DNA of 64,000 bases, from assembly GCF_900111295.1 (NCBI RefSeq), contig NZ_FOGT01000006.1:1-64000 (forward strand), given 5' to 3'. The DNA comes from Salipaludibacillus aurantiacus (GTDB lineage Bacteria > Bacillota > Bacilli > Bacillales > Salisediminibacteriaceae). Positions 1-8,320 of the stretch are shown here, piece by piece. Each line of letters opens with the position of its first letter. Position 1 is the stretch's first letter. Under the pieces are notes generated by a model, which saw only the letters and a list, made by a program, of their open reading frames with translations, searched no databases and was not told where the DNA came from. Both the position numbers and the translations under genes were made by a program.

Positions 1-78
1 CGCAGCCATCAACTCTTCTCGCCGGAAAGGAGCGTGGAGAGCTGACAAAAAGCTGTCAGTGTACACCCTTTTAAATCT

Positions 79-105
79 CCTAGTAATTTCCATTTTATTA
101 CTAGG
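79..105. repeat. Perfect 9-bp inverted repeat
   Basis: Arms CCTAGTAAT and ATTACTAGG are separated by a 9-base loop. It lies beyond the last eps glycosyltransferase gene. No clear U-run follows on either strand, so I do not call it a terminator. A second short inverted repeat (CTGACA/TGTCAG) lies at about 41-58. No gene is visible in positions 1-191. Confidence 0.4.
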
Positions 106-142
106 CTAGTTTCTTACGGCCTTTTTCAGGAAAAATGGGACT

Positions 143-171
143 TAATAATTTAATACCTGATTAATTGTCAA
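143..171 (-). promoter_or_regulatory. Possible promoter reading left out of the window
   Basis: The minus strand has a perfect TTGACA (166-171), 17 bases, then a weak TTATTA. The TTGACA is half of a 12-bp perfect palindrome, TGTCAATTGACA (166-177), so the plus strand also reads TTGACA. It could restart transcription for eps genes beyond the window. The -10 is poor. Confidence 0.25.
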
Positions 172-191
172 TTGACATACCACCGCAGGAC

Positions 192-1370
192 TTACATGAT
201 TGTGTATAGTTTTTTTAATTCCTCGGTGTTTCTGTAATCCGTGTTTTTACAGCGGGTGCTGATTGAGCGTCTCATGAGTTCATTCGTATATAACTCGTAA
301 ATCCCGTCAGCAATTCCCTGAACGGATAATTCACAAATATACCCATTCACCCCATGGGTCACCTGGCTTTCAGCCGTCGGGTAATTTGTAATCACGACAG
401 GCTTACCAAGTATTTGCGCTTCTCCCACCGTTACTGCTTTCCCTTCATAACGGGAAGGCTGAACATATAAGTCCGCTTCTTTCATATAAGGATAGGGATT
501 TGTTTTCTTCCCCAAAAAAATAAAACTGTCGTGAAGCCCGTGGGAAGCCACAAGCTTTTCCAGTTCAGCCTGGTCTCCGCCATAACCGACCACATACCAC
601 GCAATGTCGCGCACCCCTTTGTCTTTCAGTAACTTCAAGGCATTAATTGCTTGATCGATCCCTTTGGCATATGAAAATCTGGCTACGGTAATGATTTTAA
701 ATCTGTGATCCCTTTTCATCAGGTTCTCTTCATTCTCAGCTGCCAAGTTTGTGACGAGTTCCGGTGACGTAATATTTTCTATTACCAGAACCTTTTTCGC
801 TAGCGAAGGGTACTTCGTAATAAAGGAAGCCCTGCATCCATCAGACACAGCCACAATATGATTGAACTGGTCCCACATAGCAAGATCCATCTCCACATCC
901 GTATCGACTGTGGAAAAATCCGTATGAATCCAGGCGATTTTCTGTTTCGCCTTAACTTTATAAGCGATAAAGTAATGGGGCCATAAATAACTGATAGCAA
1001 TGTCATATTCTTTATCTGCTTTCGGCAAAAATGGCAAAGAATATTTCCACATATACTGCATCTGTTTATAACCGGTTTCAGGCGACTTGTTCCAGGCTGC
1101 TTTACATTTGGCTAACAGGCGAGCCGAAGCCAGCATAACTTCCCCTCTTTTTATCGTATCCCCGATCGTCAGCCTGAATGTTTTATACGCTCTTACCTCA
1201 TCAAGAAGATGAGCATGCTTATTCAGCAGATTCATAAATTCACCTGAATGGCTGTAGAGCATAAGGTCCACCTGATGTTTGTCATAATCAAAATTGTTCA
1301 GCATGCTGACCAGGCTTCGTTCCACTCCGCCAACTTCCATATCGAATGAAGACACTAATACTCTCTTCAT
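192..1370 (-). CDS. Glycosyltransferase family 4 (eps cluster)
   Basis: A 392-residue GT-B enzyme that probably transfers a sugar from a nucleotide donor to the growing lipid-linked repeat unit on the cytoplasmic face. The N-terminus has the GGVERSL acceptor-side motif (residues 14-20). The C-terminal donor domain carries the E-x7-E signature (EGKAVTVGE, about residues 313-321) typical of retaining GT4 enzymes. The start has an AGGAGGGG site four bases upstream. It is the last gene of the eps operon in the window, 15 bases after the previous GT4. Sugar specificity cannot be read from sequence. Confidence 0.9.
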   Translation of the reverse strand: MKRVLVSSFDMEVGGVERSLVSMLNNFDYDKHQVDLMLYSHSGEFMNLLNKHAHLLDEVRAYKTFRLTIGDTIKRGEVMLASARLLAKCKAAWNKSPETGYKQMQYMWKYSLPFLPKADKEYDIAISYLWPHYFIAYKVKAKQKIAWIHTDFSTVDTDVEMDLAMWDQFNHIVAVSDGCRASFITKYPSLAKKVLVIENITSPELVTNLAAENEENLMKRDHRFKIITVARFSYAKGIDQAINALKLLKDKGVRDIAWYVVGYGGDQAELEKLVASHGLHDSFIFLGKKTNPYPYMKEADLYVQPSRYEGKAVTVGEAQILGKPVVITNYPTAESQVTHGVNGYICELSVQGIADGIYELYTNELMRRSISTRCKNTDYRNTEELKKLYTIM

Positions 1371-1385
1371 ATGCCCCTCCTGACT

Positions 1386-2501
1386 TCATGACAGGTTATA
1401 AATCTTCTCAAGCTTTGAAAGGCCTGTATTTAATGCATACTCTTTTTCCTTAAAGGCATTCATGATCTTTTCTTTATCTGTTTCTTTTTGTGCGGCCATT
1501 TTTAATATTCGTTCCGCCCAAGCGTCAGGGCCGTTTGCCAGTGGTATCTGTGTAACCAGGCCTATATCCAAATCTGCTTCAGGCTGTATAGCTTCGGATA
1601 CGACACAAGGCAATCCCGTTGCCTGGGCCTCCAGAAGGACCAGCCCTAATCCTTCATAAATTGAAGGGAAAACAAAGATGTCCATGCTCTGCAGCATGGC
1701 CGGGATATCCTCTCTAATCCCGGCAAAACATATGTGGCGGGTTAACTTTTTCTTTTCGGCCTCTTTTTCTATTTCTTCTCTTAATTCGCCATCACCCACC
1801 AAAAGCAGTTTAACTGGGGCATCCTTCTTAAGCAGACTCTGCAGGACTTCCAGTAAAAAATGGTGGTTTTTAGCATCCATAAACCTTCCTATATGCCCAA
1901 TCACCAGATTGTTTTCCAACTGTTCTTCTTCTTTAAATGCCTTAACACCGTCTTCCTGGTCTGCCAAAAACGGTGAGCAGTCGATAAGGTTAGGAAAATA
2001 CATATAATGGCGCCAATTCTCTAATTTTTCTCCAAATAAATAACGCCCTGCTTCTTTACTGCAGGACAACCGGTGGGTAGAAAACGTATTAATGACCGGA
2101 CGCATGGAATGAATATACAGTTTCCGTAATAGCCGGTCGCTTTTGTCCAAAGTCGTGTGGGCATGAGCGATTCTGATTTTCACCCCGGATAGCCGCGCCG
2201 CCAGATTAGCGATGCCGCAATGAAACAGAGTATGGGAGTGCACAGCGTCATATGGGCCGTACTTCTTTATAACGTCTATATGCTGTCTGACTGAATTGGT
2301 CCTCGAGAGCCTGATCACCCTGCCTCCCAGCTGTCTGATTTCCTCATCATAATGGGCCTCTTCCTCACTGTAGGAAATAAAATCAAATTGAATTTTTCCC
2401 CTGTCTATACTTCTGAAAATAGTCATTAACATCGTTTCTGTTCCTGCACGGTTCATCGTTCCAACAACGTGCAGCACTTTTATACGTTTGACTTGCTTCA
2501 T
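1386..2501 (-). CDS. Glycosyltransferase family 4, EpsF-like
   Basis: GT-B glycosyltransferase with an N-terminal MNRAGTETMLM loop and the donor-domain signature EGLGLVLLE. It closely resembles the other EpsF-like protein at 10384-11484 (shared MNR-G-ET-LM start, VQFDF, IAHAH segments), so the two look like paralogues acting at different steps. An ATG at 2514-2516 would add five residues but has no ribosome site. The ATG at 2499-2501 is preceded by GGAG at a suitable distance, so I start there. Part of the eps operon. Confidence 0.88.
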   Translation of the reverse strand: MKQVKRIKVLHVVGTMNRAGTETMLMTIFRSIDRGKIQFDFISYSEEEAHYDEEIRQLGGRVIRLSRTNSVRQHIDVIKKYGPYDAVHSHTLFHCGIANLAARLSGVKIRIAHAHTTLDKSDRLLRKLYIHSMRPVINTFSTHRLSCSKEAGRYLFGEKLENWRHYMYFPNLIDCSPFLADQEDGVKAFKEEEQLENNLVIGHIGRFMDAKNHHFLLEVLQSLLKKDAPVKLLLVGDGELREEIEKEAEKKKLTRHICFAGIREDIPAMLQSMDIFVFPSIYEGLGLVLLEAQATGLPCVVSEAIQPEADLDIGLVTQIPLANGPDAWAERILKMAAQKETDKEKIMNAFKEKEYALNTGLSKLEKIYNLS

Positions 2502-2540
2502 ATGTTTTCGCTCCATCTATCAGGTTATGACAGCCTTTAG

Positions 2541-3704
2541 TCACACTGCCTTGACTTGTACATGGCTCTTTATACAGTCAATCACCCGCTGCTGGTCTTC
2601 ATCACTCATATTCGTCCCCGAAGGAAGACAGATCCCCGAGTTAAACAGCTCTTCTGAAACACTTAAATCTTTCGAATGCGGGTAATAATCCGCCCCTTCA
2701 AAAAGCGGTTGCAGATGCAGCGGTTTCCACACCGGCCGTGCCTCAATGTTTTCTTTGGCGAGAGATTTCAGTAAGGTTAAATTTGAAAAACCTGCCTGCT
2801 TTTCATTAACAGTTAACGCTGTCAGCCACCTGTTGGACATAGTCCCCGCTAATTCCGGCATAAACTCAATTCCAGGCACCTCGGCAAGTTCGTTATAATA
2901 CTTATTAAATACCGCTCTTTTCGCTTTGACTCTTTCGTTCAAAACAAGCAATTGCGCTCTTCCTACTCCAGCTGATAAATTACTCATCCGGTAGTTAAAA
3001 CCGACCTCACTGTGCTGGTAATGCAACGCCTGGTCTTTTGACTGAGTGGCTAAAAACCGTGCTTTATTTATCGCACTTGTGCTGTTTGACGTTAGCATTC
3101 CGCCTCCTGACGTGGTAATAATTTTATTTCCATTAAATGAAAATACGCCAAAGCTCCCAAATGTCCCGCCAGGCCTCATATTATAAGTGGAGCCTAGTGA
3201 CTCTGCCGCATCTTCAATGAGCGGCACTCTGAATTTATGGCACAGATAAGTGATCTCTTCCATCTTAGCCATTTGTCCGTAAAGGTTAACCACAATGACC
3301 GCTTTAGGAAGCCGCCCTATATGATAAGCTTCTGTCAATGCTCTCTCCAAGGCTTGCGGACACATGTTCCATGATTCCCGATCGGAATCAATAAAGACCG
3401 GCCGGGCTTTCTCATAAAGAATCGGATTGGCGCTGGCTACGAATGTGAGCGTGGAACAAAAGACCGTATCCCCTTCTTTTACTCCGGATAAAATAAGAGC
3501 CAGGTGAATCGCTGCCGTCCCTGAGCTTAAGGCTGCAGCATTCCTGATTCCTAAATAATCCGCCAGTTCATTTTCGAAACCGTCCACATTCGGCCCTAAC
3601 GGAGCAACCCAGTTCGATTTCAACGCATCGGTTATAAAATTCAGTTCATAACCGCTAAGATGAGGCGGTGAAAGATATATTTTTTTAGAAGACATTTTTC
3701 CCAC
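2541..3704 (-). CDS. epsN: UDP-4-amino-sugar aminotransferase (EpsN/PglE family)
   Basis: PLP-dependent sugar aminotransferase of the DegT/DnrJ/EryC1 class, 387 residues. It begins with the typical IYLSPPHLSG segment, has ALSSGTAAIHLAL for cofactor contact, VIEDAAES-type acid residues (here PLIEDAAES), and the SFNGNK segment whose lysine should form the internal aldimine. With the epsC dehydratase and the epsM acetyltransferase it would make UDP-N,N'-diacetylbacillosamine, the first sugar of the repeat unit in B. subtilis (family knowledge). The start is GTG with AGGGAGGTGG upstream; a nearby ATG three codons in is the alternative. Confidence 0.9.
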   Translation of the reverse strand: MGKMSSKKIYLSPPHLSGYELNFITDALKSNWVAPLGPNVDGFENELADYLGIRNAAALSSGTAAIHLALILSGVKEGDTVFCSTLTFVASANPILYEKARPVFIDSDRESWNMCPQALERALTEAYHIGRLPKAVIVVNLYGQMAKMEEITYLCHKFRVPLIEDAAESLGSTYNMRPGGTFGSFGVFSFNGNKIITTSGGGMLTSNSTSAINKARFLATQSKDQALHYQHSEVGFNYRMSNLSAGVGRAQLLVLNERVKAKRAVFNKYYNELAEVPGIEFMPELAGTMSNRWLTALTVNEKQAGFSNLTLLKSLAKENIEARPVWKPLHLQPLFEGADYYPHSKDLSVSEELFNSGICLPSGTNMSDEDQQRVIDCIKSHVQVKAV

Positions 3705-3740
3705 TGGATTCCCACCTCCCTAAAGATTTACGGGCTGTTT

Positions 3741-4553
3741 TTATGAAAATCTATACCTTTTTCTTCGCAGCTTCCTGTACGCCCAGCCGGGAAGTATGCC
3801 AATAATCAGGGTCCTGAGAACATAGGGATATGATTTGAATGGCAATTTAAGCCGTTTATAACCGGTAAAACGCACATAAGCTTCGTTTAATCTGTAAATA
3901 TACTTTCTTCTGGCAATAGCTCCCCTGTCATCTCTTACATCATAAAGAGGTTCCGGAATGTTATATCCGCGGGATCCATTCGCGTACATCCTGAACCAGA
4001 GATCATAATCTTCTGCCCGGTATGTTTTCCGGTCAGTGCTGTACCCCTTCACATCGAGCAATGCTTGCCGGCGCATCATACAAGGGGCATGACAAAACGG
4101 GGACTGGGTAATAAAATCACTCGGCTGAGGCCGTTCAGCAGATGTCATCTCTCCCCAGTAACCGCGTTCATCAAAAAAAGCCATCCCTGTACTGACTATG
4201 TCAAATTCAGGATGGTTTTTTAAGACAGCGGCTTCTTTTTCCAGCCGCTCAGGTCTGGATCTGTCATCGCCGTCCTGCCTGGCAATGTAATCCCCTTTCG
4301 CATACTTCAGACAACGGTTAAGCGTAAAAGCGAGGCCTTCATTTTTTTTATTTTGAATTAGAATAATATGCTTGTATGCTTCTGCGTACTTTTCAGCGAT
4401 ATCGTAAGTTTGGTCCGTTGATCCATCATCACATAGAATCAGTTCCCAGTTTGTATAGGTCTGGTTCAGCAAAGACTCTATACATTCCGTTAGTGTAGGA
4501 GCGCAGTTATAAGCCCCCATAATGATCGACACTTTGGGATTGGGTGTGTCCAT
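3741..4553 (-). CDS. Glycosyltransferase family 2
   Basis: GT-A fold glycosyltransferase of 270 residues. VSIIMGAYN at the N-terminus and LCDDGSTDQT bind the nucleotide; ARQDGDDRS holds the metal-binding DxD region, followed by the RAEDYDLWFR acceptor/base motif. Its start lies inside the end of the upstream GT4 gene (47-bp overlap) with a strong AAGGAGG site, so the two are translationally linked. Acts on the cytoplasmic side in repeat-unit assembly. Sugar unknown. Confidence 0.9.
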   Translation of the reverse strand: MDTPNPKVSIIMGAYNCAPTLTECIESLLNQTYTNWELILCDDGSTDQTYDIAEKYAEAYKHIILIQNKKNEGLAFTLNRCLKYAKGDYIARQDGDDRSRPERLEKEAAVLKNHPEFDIVSTGMAFFDERGYWGEMTSAERPQPSDFITQSPFCHAPCMMRRQALLDVKGYSTDRKTYRAEDYDLWFRMYANGSRGYNIPEPLYDVRDDRGAIARRKYIYRLNEAYVRFTGYKRLKLPFKSYPYVLRTLIIGILPGWAYRKLRRKRYRFS

Positions 4554-5727
4554 TGCTGTCCTCCTTAGAAGAACTACTCTTCTTGTAAAGCATCTCCCGG
4601 TCTTCTAAAATATAGTTCCACAGTTTTTTCTGTTCAAAATGCTCCCGGACAAACTTATTGGCATTTTTACTCATTCTCGCACATAAATCAGGATTGATGA
4701 TCAGTGTCTCAATGGCGTTCACTAAAGATTGCGAACAGCCTTTTTGGACCAGGACCCCAGTGTGGTTTTCCTGCATCGCATCCGTCGGTCCCGGAATATC
4801 TGTCACGATGACAGGGATCCCCATCGCTTCTGCTTCAATCACCACTGAACCGAATCCTTCACGGTAACTTGGTAAAATGAAGACGTCCATAGCCGCCGCA
4901 TATTTTTCTACTTCTGTGGTAAAACCGCTGTAAATGACCGACTCGTTCTTTCCCGCCCACTCAAGTAAACGTGCATGAAGCCCTCCAGAATTATCCTTAG
5001 GACCGACCAGAAGCAGCTTCGTACCTGGATATCTTGCCGAAATAGATTTATAAGCTGTAAAAAGCTCATTAATCCCTTTATCCTTATCTAACCTGCCGAT
5101 AAAGCCAAGCACAAAGTCATTCTCACTGATGTTATTCTTCATACGGATTTCCTGCCGCCAAGCTTCCTTTTTTAAAATATCAAACTTAGATAAATCTACA
5201 CCGTTAGCACTGCCATTCCATATGACTCTGCTTTTGGAAGGTGTGTATAACCCTTCCTGGTGACTAAATTTTAAATTTCCGTAACTGTCCGGTTCAATAC
5301 ATGTTGAAAGGGAACAAGTGACCTTTTCAATCGACTTAAACAGCTTTCTCTTCCAGCCATTAAAGCCCGTATAACGGATGCCCCACTGGCAATATAACCG
5401 GACAGGGACTTTTGCGAGCCGGGAAGCTATGGCAGCATATAGTGACGCATTTGGGGTGGAATATTGTACAATGTCAAACTTTTCTTTTTTCAGGAAGCGG
5501 TAGAGAAAAAAAATACTTAAGACTGCACTCGGGCCGTCGATTCCCCGTTTCATTTTGAGCGGCATATAAGTTACAGTCGGCGGCAGATCATTAAGGAGGC
5601 TGTCATCCTTGGCGCAAACAGCAGTGATGTCGTAGCCGTGTTCTTTTAAAAAGGCCATTTGCCCTGTTAAAAAGCTTTTTATTGTAATAGACGTCGTCGT
5701 TATAAAACATATTTTTTTCCTGGTCAT
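4507..5727 (-). CDS. Glycosyltransferase family 4
   Basis: GT-B enzyme of 406 residues with the donor signature EGFGSVVIE and the VLGFIGRLDKDKG segment that opens the donor domain. The start ATG overlaps the stop of a tiny upstream reading frame as ATGA and has no convincing ribosome site of its own, suggesting translational coupling. It is the first gene after the internal terminator at 5801-5834, so its expression probably depends on read-through. The C-terminal tail is unusually rich in Ser, Glu and Gln and encodes the ribosome site of the next gene. Confidence 0.88.
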   Translation of the reverse strand: MTRKKICFITTTSITIKSFLTGQMAFLKEHGYDITAVCAKDDSLLNDLPPTVTYMPLKMKRGIDGPSAVLSIFFLYRFLKKEKFDIVQYSTPNASLYAAIASRLAKVPVRLYCQWGIRYTGFNGWKRKLFKSIEKVTCSLSTCIEPDSYGNLKFSHQEGLYTPSKSRVIWNGSANGVDLSKFDILKKEAWRQEIRMKNNISENDFVLGFIGRLDKDKGINELFTAYKSISARYPGTKLLLVGPKDNSGGLHARLLEWAGKNESVIYSGFTTEVEKYAAAMDVFILPSYREGFGSVVIEAEAMGIPVIVTDIPGPTDAMQENHTGVLVQKGCSQSLVNAIETLIINPDLCARMSKNANKFVREHFEQKKLWNYILEDREMLYKKSSSSKEDSNGHTQSQSVDHYGGL

Positions 5728-5762
5728 TCTGTCACTGCAGTCCCTGTCAATATCATTTTCAT
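5724..5762 (-). CDS. Tiny leader reading frame, translationally coupled
   Basis: Twelve codons (MKMILTGTAVTE) with GAGAGGA just upstream. The second ATG (5756) has the better spacing. The stop overlaps the start of the next GT4 gene as ATGA, while that GT4 gene lacks a good ribosome site. The likely role is to load ribosomes for the downstream gene after the terminator hairpin; a peptide function is not implied. Confidence 0.3.
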   Translation of the reverse strand: MKMILTGTAVTE

Positions 5763-5800
5763 CTTCCTCTCGACTGGTAACTTATGAAACTTTAAAGAAC

Positions 5801-5834
5801 ATAAAAACGACCTGTTTTGGAAACACAGCTCGTT
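5801..5834 (-). terminator. Intrinsic terminator inside the eps operon
   Basis: On the minus strand AACGAGCTGT and ACAGGTCGTT form a 10-bp stem with one mismatch around a 9-base loop, followed by TTTAT. It lies between the epsM stop and the next GT4 start. A terminator here would cut off five downstream genes unless polymerase is modified, which fits the EAR-like RNA near the start of the operon. Confidence 0.6.
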
Positions 5835-5904
5835 TGACTATTAATCACTTATAAAATGGATGATTGTTTGACTGTTTTTGTCCAGTGACTGTTTCTGACA
5901 TCTC

Positions 5905-6540
5905 TCACAACTCTTTAACTTTCATCTTTGCAGGCACTCCCACAGCCGTGCATTGGGAAGGAATGTTTGTAATAACGGTGGCGCCTGCTCCTATGACTGA
6001 CCATTCTCCCACTTCCATTCCCGGGATGACTGTCACACCTGCCCCTACATGTGCTCCTTCATTAATCTTAACGGCACCGGCCAGCGTCGCGTTTGGAGAA
6101 ATATGGACAAAATCCCCAAGCACATTATCGTGTTCCACCACAGCACAGGTGTTAATGATACAGTGGCTGCCTACCTGACTGTCTGCATTAATGACCGCGT
6201 TTGCCATCACTACTGTCCCTGAGCCTATTGATGCACTTGAACTGATAACGGCTGAACGGTGAGCTACTGTCATATAAAACTCAGAAGGAATATTCAGTTT
6301 ATGTGCGACCTTTTGCCTCACCTCGTTATTGCCAATCCCAATAATTAATCTGACGCTCAGCCTTTTAATAAACTGGCTTGCAACAAGTACCGGACCATAA
6401 TACAACCCGTTCCTATAGATGATCTGATCGTATTTATCATCCAAATATCCTGCCAGCTCCAAATGAGGATTCGATTTAATGACATCTGTAATAACTTTAC
6501 TGTGCCCTCCATGACCTATGATCATCACTTTTCTACTCAT
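5905..6540 (-). CDS. epsM: Sugar O/N-acetyltransferase (EpsM/PglD family)
   Basis: N-terminal Rossmann-like substrate domain (MIIGHGGHSKVI) followed by a left-handed beta-helix of hexapeptide repeats. The histidine in VVEHDN is the expected catalytic base. It should acetylate the 4-amino group of the UDP-sugar made by EpsC and EpsN, giving UDP-diacetylbacillosamine (family knowledge). I start at the ATG inside the end of epsL; a GTG three codons earlier is possible. The downstream gap of about 180 bases holds the internal terminator. Confidence 0.9.
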   Translation of the reverse strand: MSRKVMIIGHGGHSKVITDVIKSNPHLELAGYLDDKYDQIIYRNGLYYGPVLVASQFIKRLSVRLIIGIGNNEVRQKVAHKLNIPSEFYMTVAHRSAVISSSASIGSGTVVMANAVINADSQVGSHCIINTCAVVEHDNVLGDFVHISPNATLAGAVKINEGAHVGAGVTVIPGMEVGEWSVIGAGATVITNIPSQCTAVGVPAKMKVKEL

Positions 6541-7147
6541 GGCCGCCACCCACTTCCGAGTTTAATCCTCTGAATTTCTCTGCTGTGGCAGTTCCCGGCT
6601 GGTTTATTCCTTCTGATTTAAAGACTTTATATCCCGTTAAGAGCAGGATTTTGATGTCCAGCCAGAACGACCGATTGTTGACATACCAGACATCCAAATC
6701 AAATTTTTCCTCCCACGACAAGTTATTGCGTCCGTTAATCTGCGCCCATCCCGTAATTCCAGGCCTCACACGATGCCGCTGCAGATGCTCTTCGGTATAC
6801 AACGGTAAATATTCCATTAACAACGGTCTCGGACCCACAAGGCTCAGTTCCCCTTTTAACACGTTTAACAGCTGCGGAAGCTCATCAAGGCTAAACTTTC
6901 TTAAAAACAGTCCAAAGGGGGTAAGCCGCTTATCATCAGCCAGCAGGGTGCCATCTTTATCTTTTTCATCAGTCATGCTTCGGAATTTATAAAAAGTAAA
7001 GGGCTTATTACTCAAACCGGGACGCTCCTGTTTAAATAAGACGGGAGACCCCAGTTTCAATCTGACGAGACATGCGATAATTACTATTAACGGCAGCAAA
7101 ACGATAATTAATGACAGTGAAACTAAGAAATCGAAACCCCTTTTCAT
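6533..7147 (-). CDS. epsL: Initiating phosphoglycosyltransferase (EpsL/PglC type)
   Basis: Small monotopic phosphoglycosyltransferase of 204 residues. A hydrophobic re-entrant helix at residues 8-28 precedes the core. FKQERPG, FYKFRSM, SLDELPQLLNVLKGE and LVGPRPLL are the family's catalytic and substrate motifs. It moves the first sugar-1-phosphate onto undecaprenyl phosphate and so starts repeat-unit synthesis at the inner membrane face. Good AGGAGGG site; 14 bases downstream of the polymerase gene. Confidence 0.93.
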   Translation of the reverse strand: MKRGFDFLVSLSLIIVLLPLIVIIACLVRLKLGSPVLFKQERPGLSNKPFTFYKFRSMTDEKDKDGTLLADDKRLTPFGLFLRKFSLDELPQLLNVLKGELSLVGPRPLLMEYLPLYTEEHLQRHRVRPGITGWAQINGRNNLSWEEKFDLDVWYVNNRSFWLDIKILLLTGYKVFKSEGINQPGTATAEKFRGLNSEVGGGHE

Positions 7148-7161
7148 TCTGCTCCCTCCTA

Positions 7162-8274
7162 TCAGCTCTGTAAGAAGAGCGGTCCCTTGTCCGGATCCAG
7201 GAATTCCAGAAAGTCACTTCTGTATTCAATGTTTAATGTAATGACATATTCATAGATAAAAAAGAAAAAATAACAGACGACGATCGCATAATAGATGAGT
7301 TTCCTGTCTTTTACCGCAAATAAATGCACTACCCAGGAAATCAGTATTAAATTATACAAATCAAAATAAATAGACAACCTTGCAAATAGCCAGTTTTGGG
7401 TAGCTACGATCATAAAAATAACACCCAGTAATGCTAAATTAACAATGTAATCACACTTAGGAAACAGTTCCCTGAATTTATCCCTGCCCAGAAAGGCAAG
7501 AATAAGCGGGGCCGCTCCGACTGCCACTCTGATAATATTGGCGCCGCCCTCATCAAAGTCACTGTATCCTCCGTAACCTTCTTCCCCTAGCGCAGAAAAG
7601 AGTATCTCTGAAAACTGATTGTAACCAAGTACAATTAAAACAGCTGAAAACAAAATCAGAAATGTTGTTTTAGTCCACGCTTCCCTTCTGACAATAAAAT
7701 AGATGGGAAGGAGAACGAGCGCACTTTGATGAAAGGTGGAAGCCAGTAAAACTACCAGCGCATACTTTACAAAACTGCCTTCCAGAATAAATTTAGTGGA
7801 AGCAAATATAATTGCCGCTGCTAAATACTGCCTGATGCCGTTCATAGAGACGAGGTACATGCCTGAAGCTATAAAGACAAATAAGCTCAACTCGAATAAC
7901 TTTGTGTATTTGTATAATACAAGGACGATTAGTACGTTCGTAATTAATGCGGCAGTAAATATTAACACCTGGGCGTTATCCGTAAACATTTTTAAAATCA
8001 TCTGCAGCACGCCAAAGCCCATATCTTTCTGGCTTTGAACATACTCCCACGTGAACTCATTTGACTCAAATATATTTCTGTAGACATACGTATCGCCAAT
8101 GTTATTCCGCATCCCCGACACAATCACCAATGATGCTAAGGAGACGAACATAAAAAAATAGCCCGGTTTCATGTAAGGGGCCTCACTAGTGACAGATAAT
8201 GCAGAATCCCTGAGGTGCCTCGCTCCTAATGAAAAACTGAACACAAGTGCTAAATTCATATAAAGAATTGTCAT
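7162..8274 (-). CDS. epsG: EpsG-family polysaccharide polymerase (Wzy-like)
   Basis: Integral membrane protein of about 370 residues with roughly ten hydrophobic segments, matching the EpsG family proposed to polymerise lipid-linked repeat units at the outer membrane face. The segment around SGMRNNIGDTYVYRNIF is typical of this family. I start at the ATG at 8274, which has GGAAGGG at proper spacing; an in-frame TTG five codons earlier overlaps that site. Family members diverge strongly, so the assignment rests on topology, motifs and location. Confidence 0.8.
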   Translation of the reverse strand: MTILYMNLALVFSFSLGARHLRDSALSVTSEAPYMKPGYFFMFVSLASLVIVSGMRNNIGDTYVYRNIFESNEFTWEYVQSQKDMGFGVLQMILKMFTDNAQVLIFTAALITNVLIVLVLYKYTKLFELSLFVFIASGMYLVSMNGIRQYLAAAIIFASTKFILEGSFVKYALVVLLASTFHQSALVLLPIYFIVRREAWTKTTFLILFSAVLIVLGYNQFSEILFSALGEEGYGGYSDFDEGGANIIRVAVGAAPLILAFLGRDKFRELFPKCDYIVNLALLGVIFMIVATQNWLFARLSIYFDLYNLILISWVVHLFAVKDRKLIYYAIVVCYFFFFIYEYVITLNIEYRSDFLEFLDPDKGPLFLQS

Positions 8275-8320
8275 AATTGTCCCTTCCAATCCAGAGGCCG
8301 TAATAGATTCAGAAAGTCCC

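Noticed and set aside
5864-6178. Plus-strand frame opposite epsM, as an antisense gene
   Set aside because: It mirrors the codons of the hexapeptide-repeat gene and has no ribosome site.
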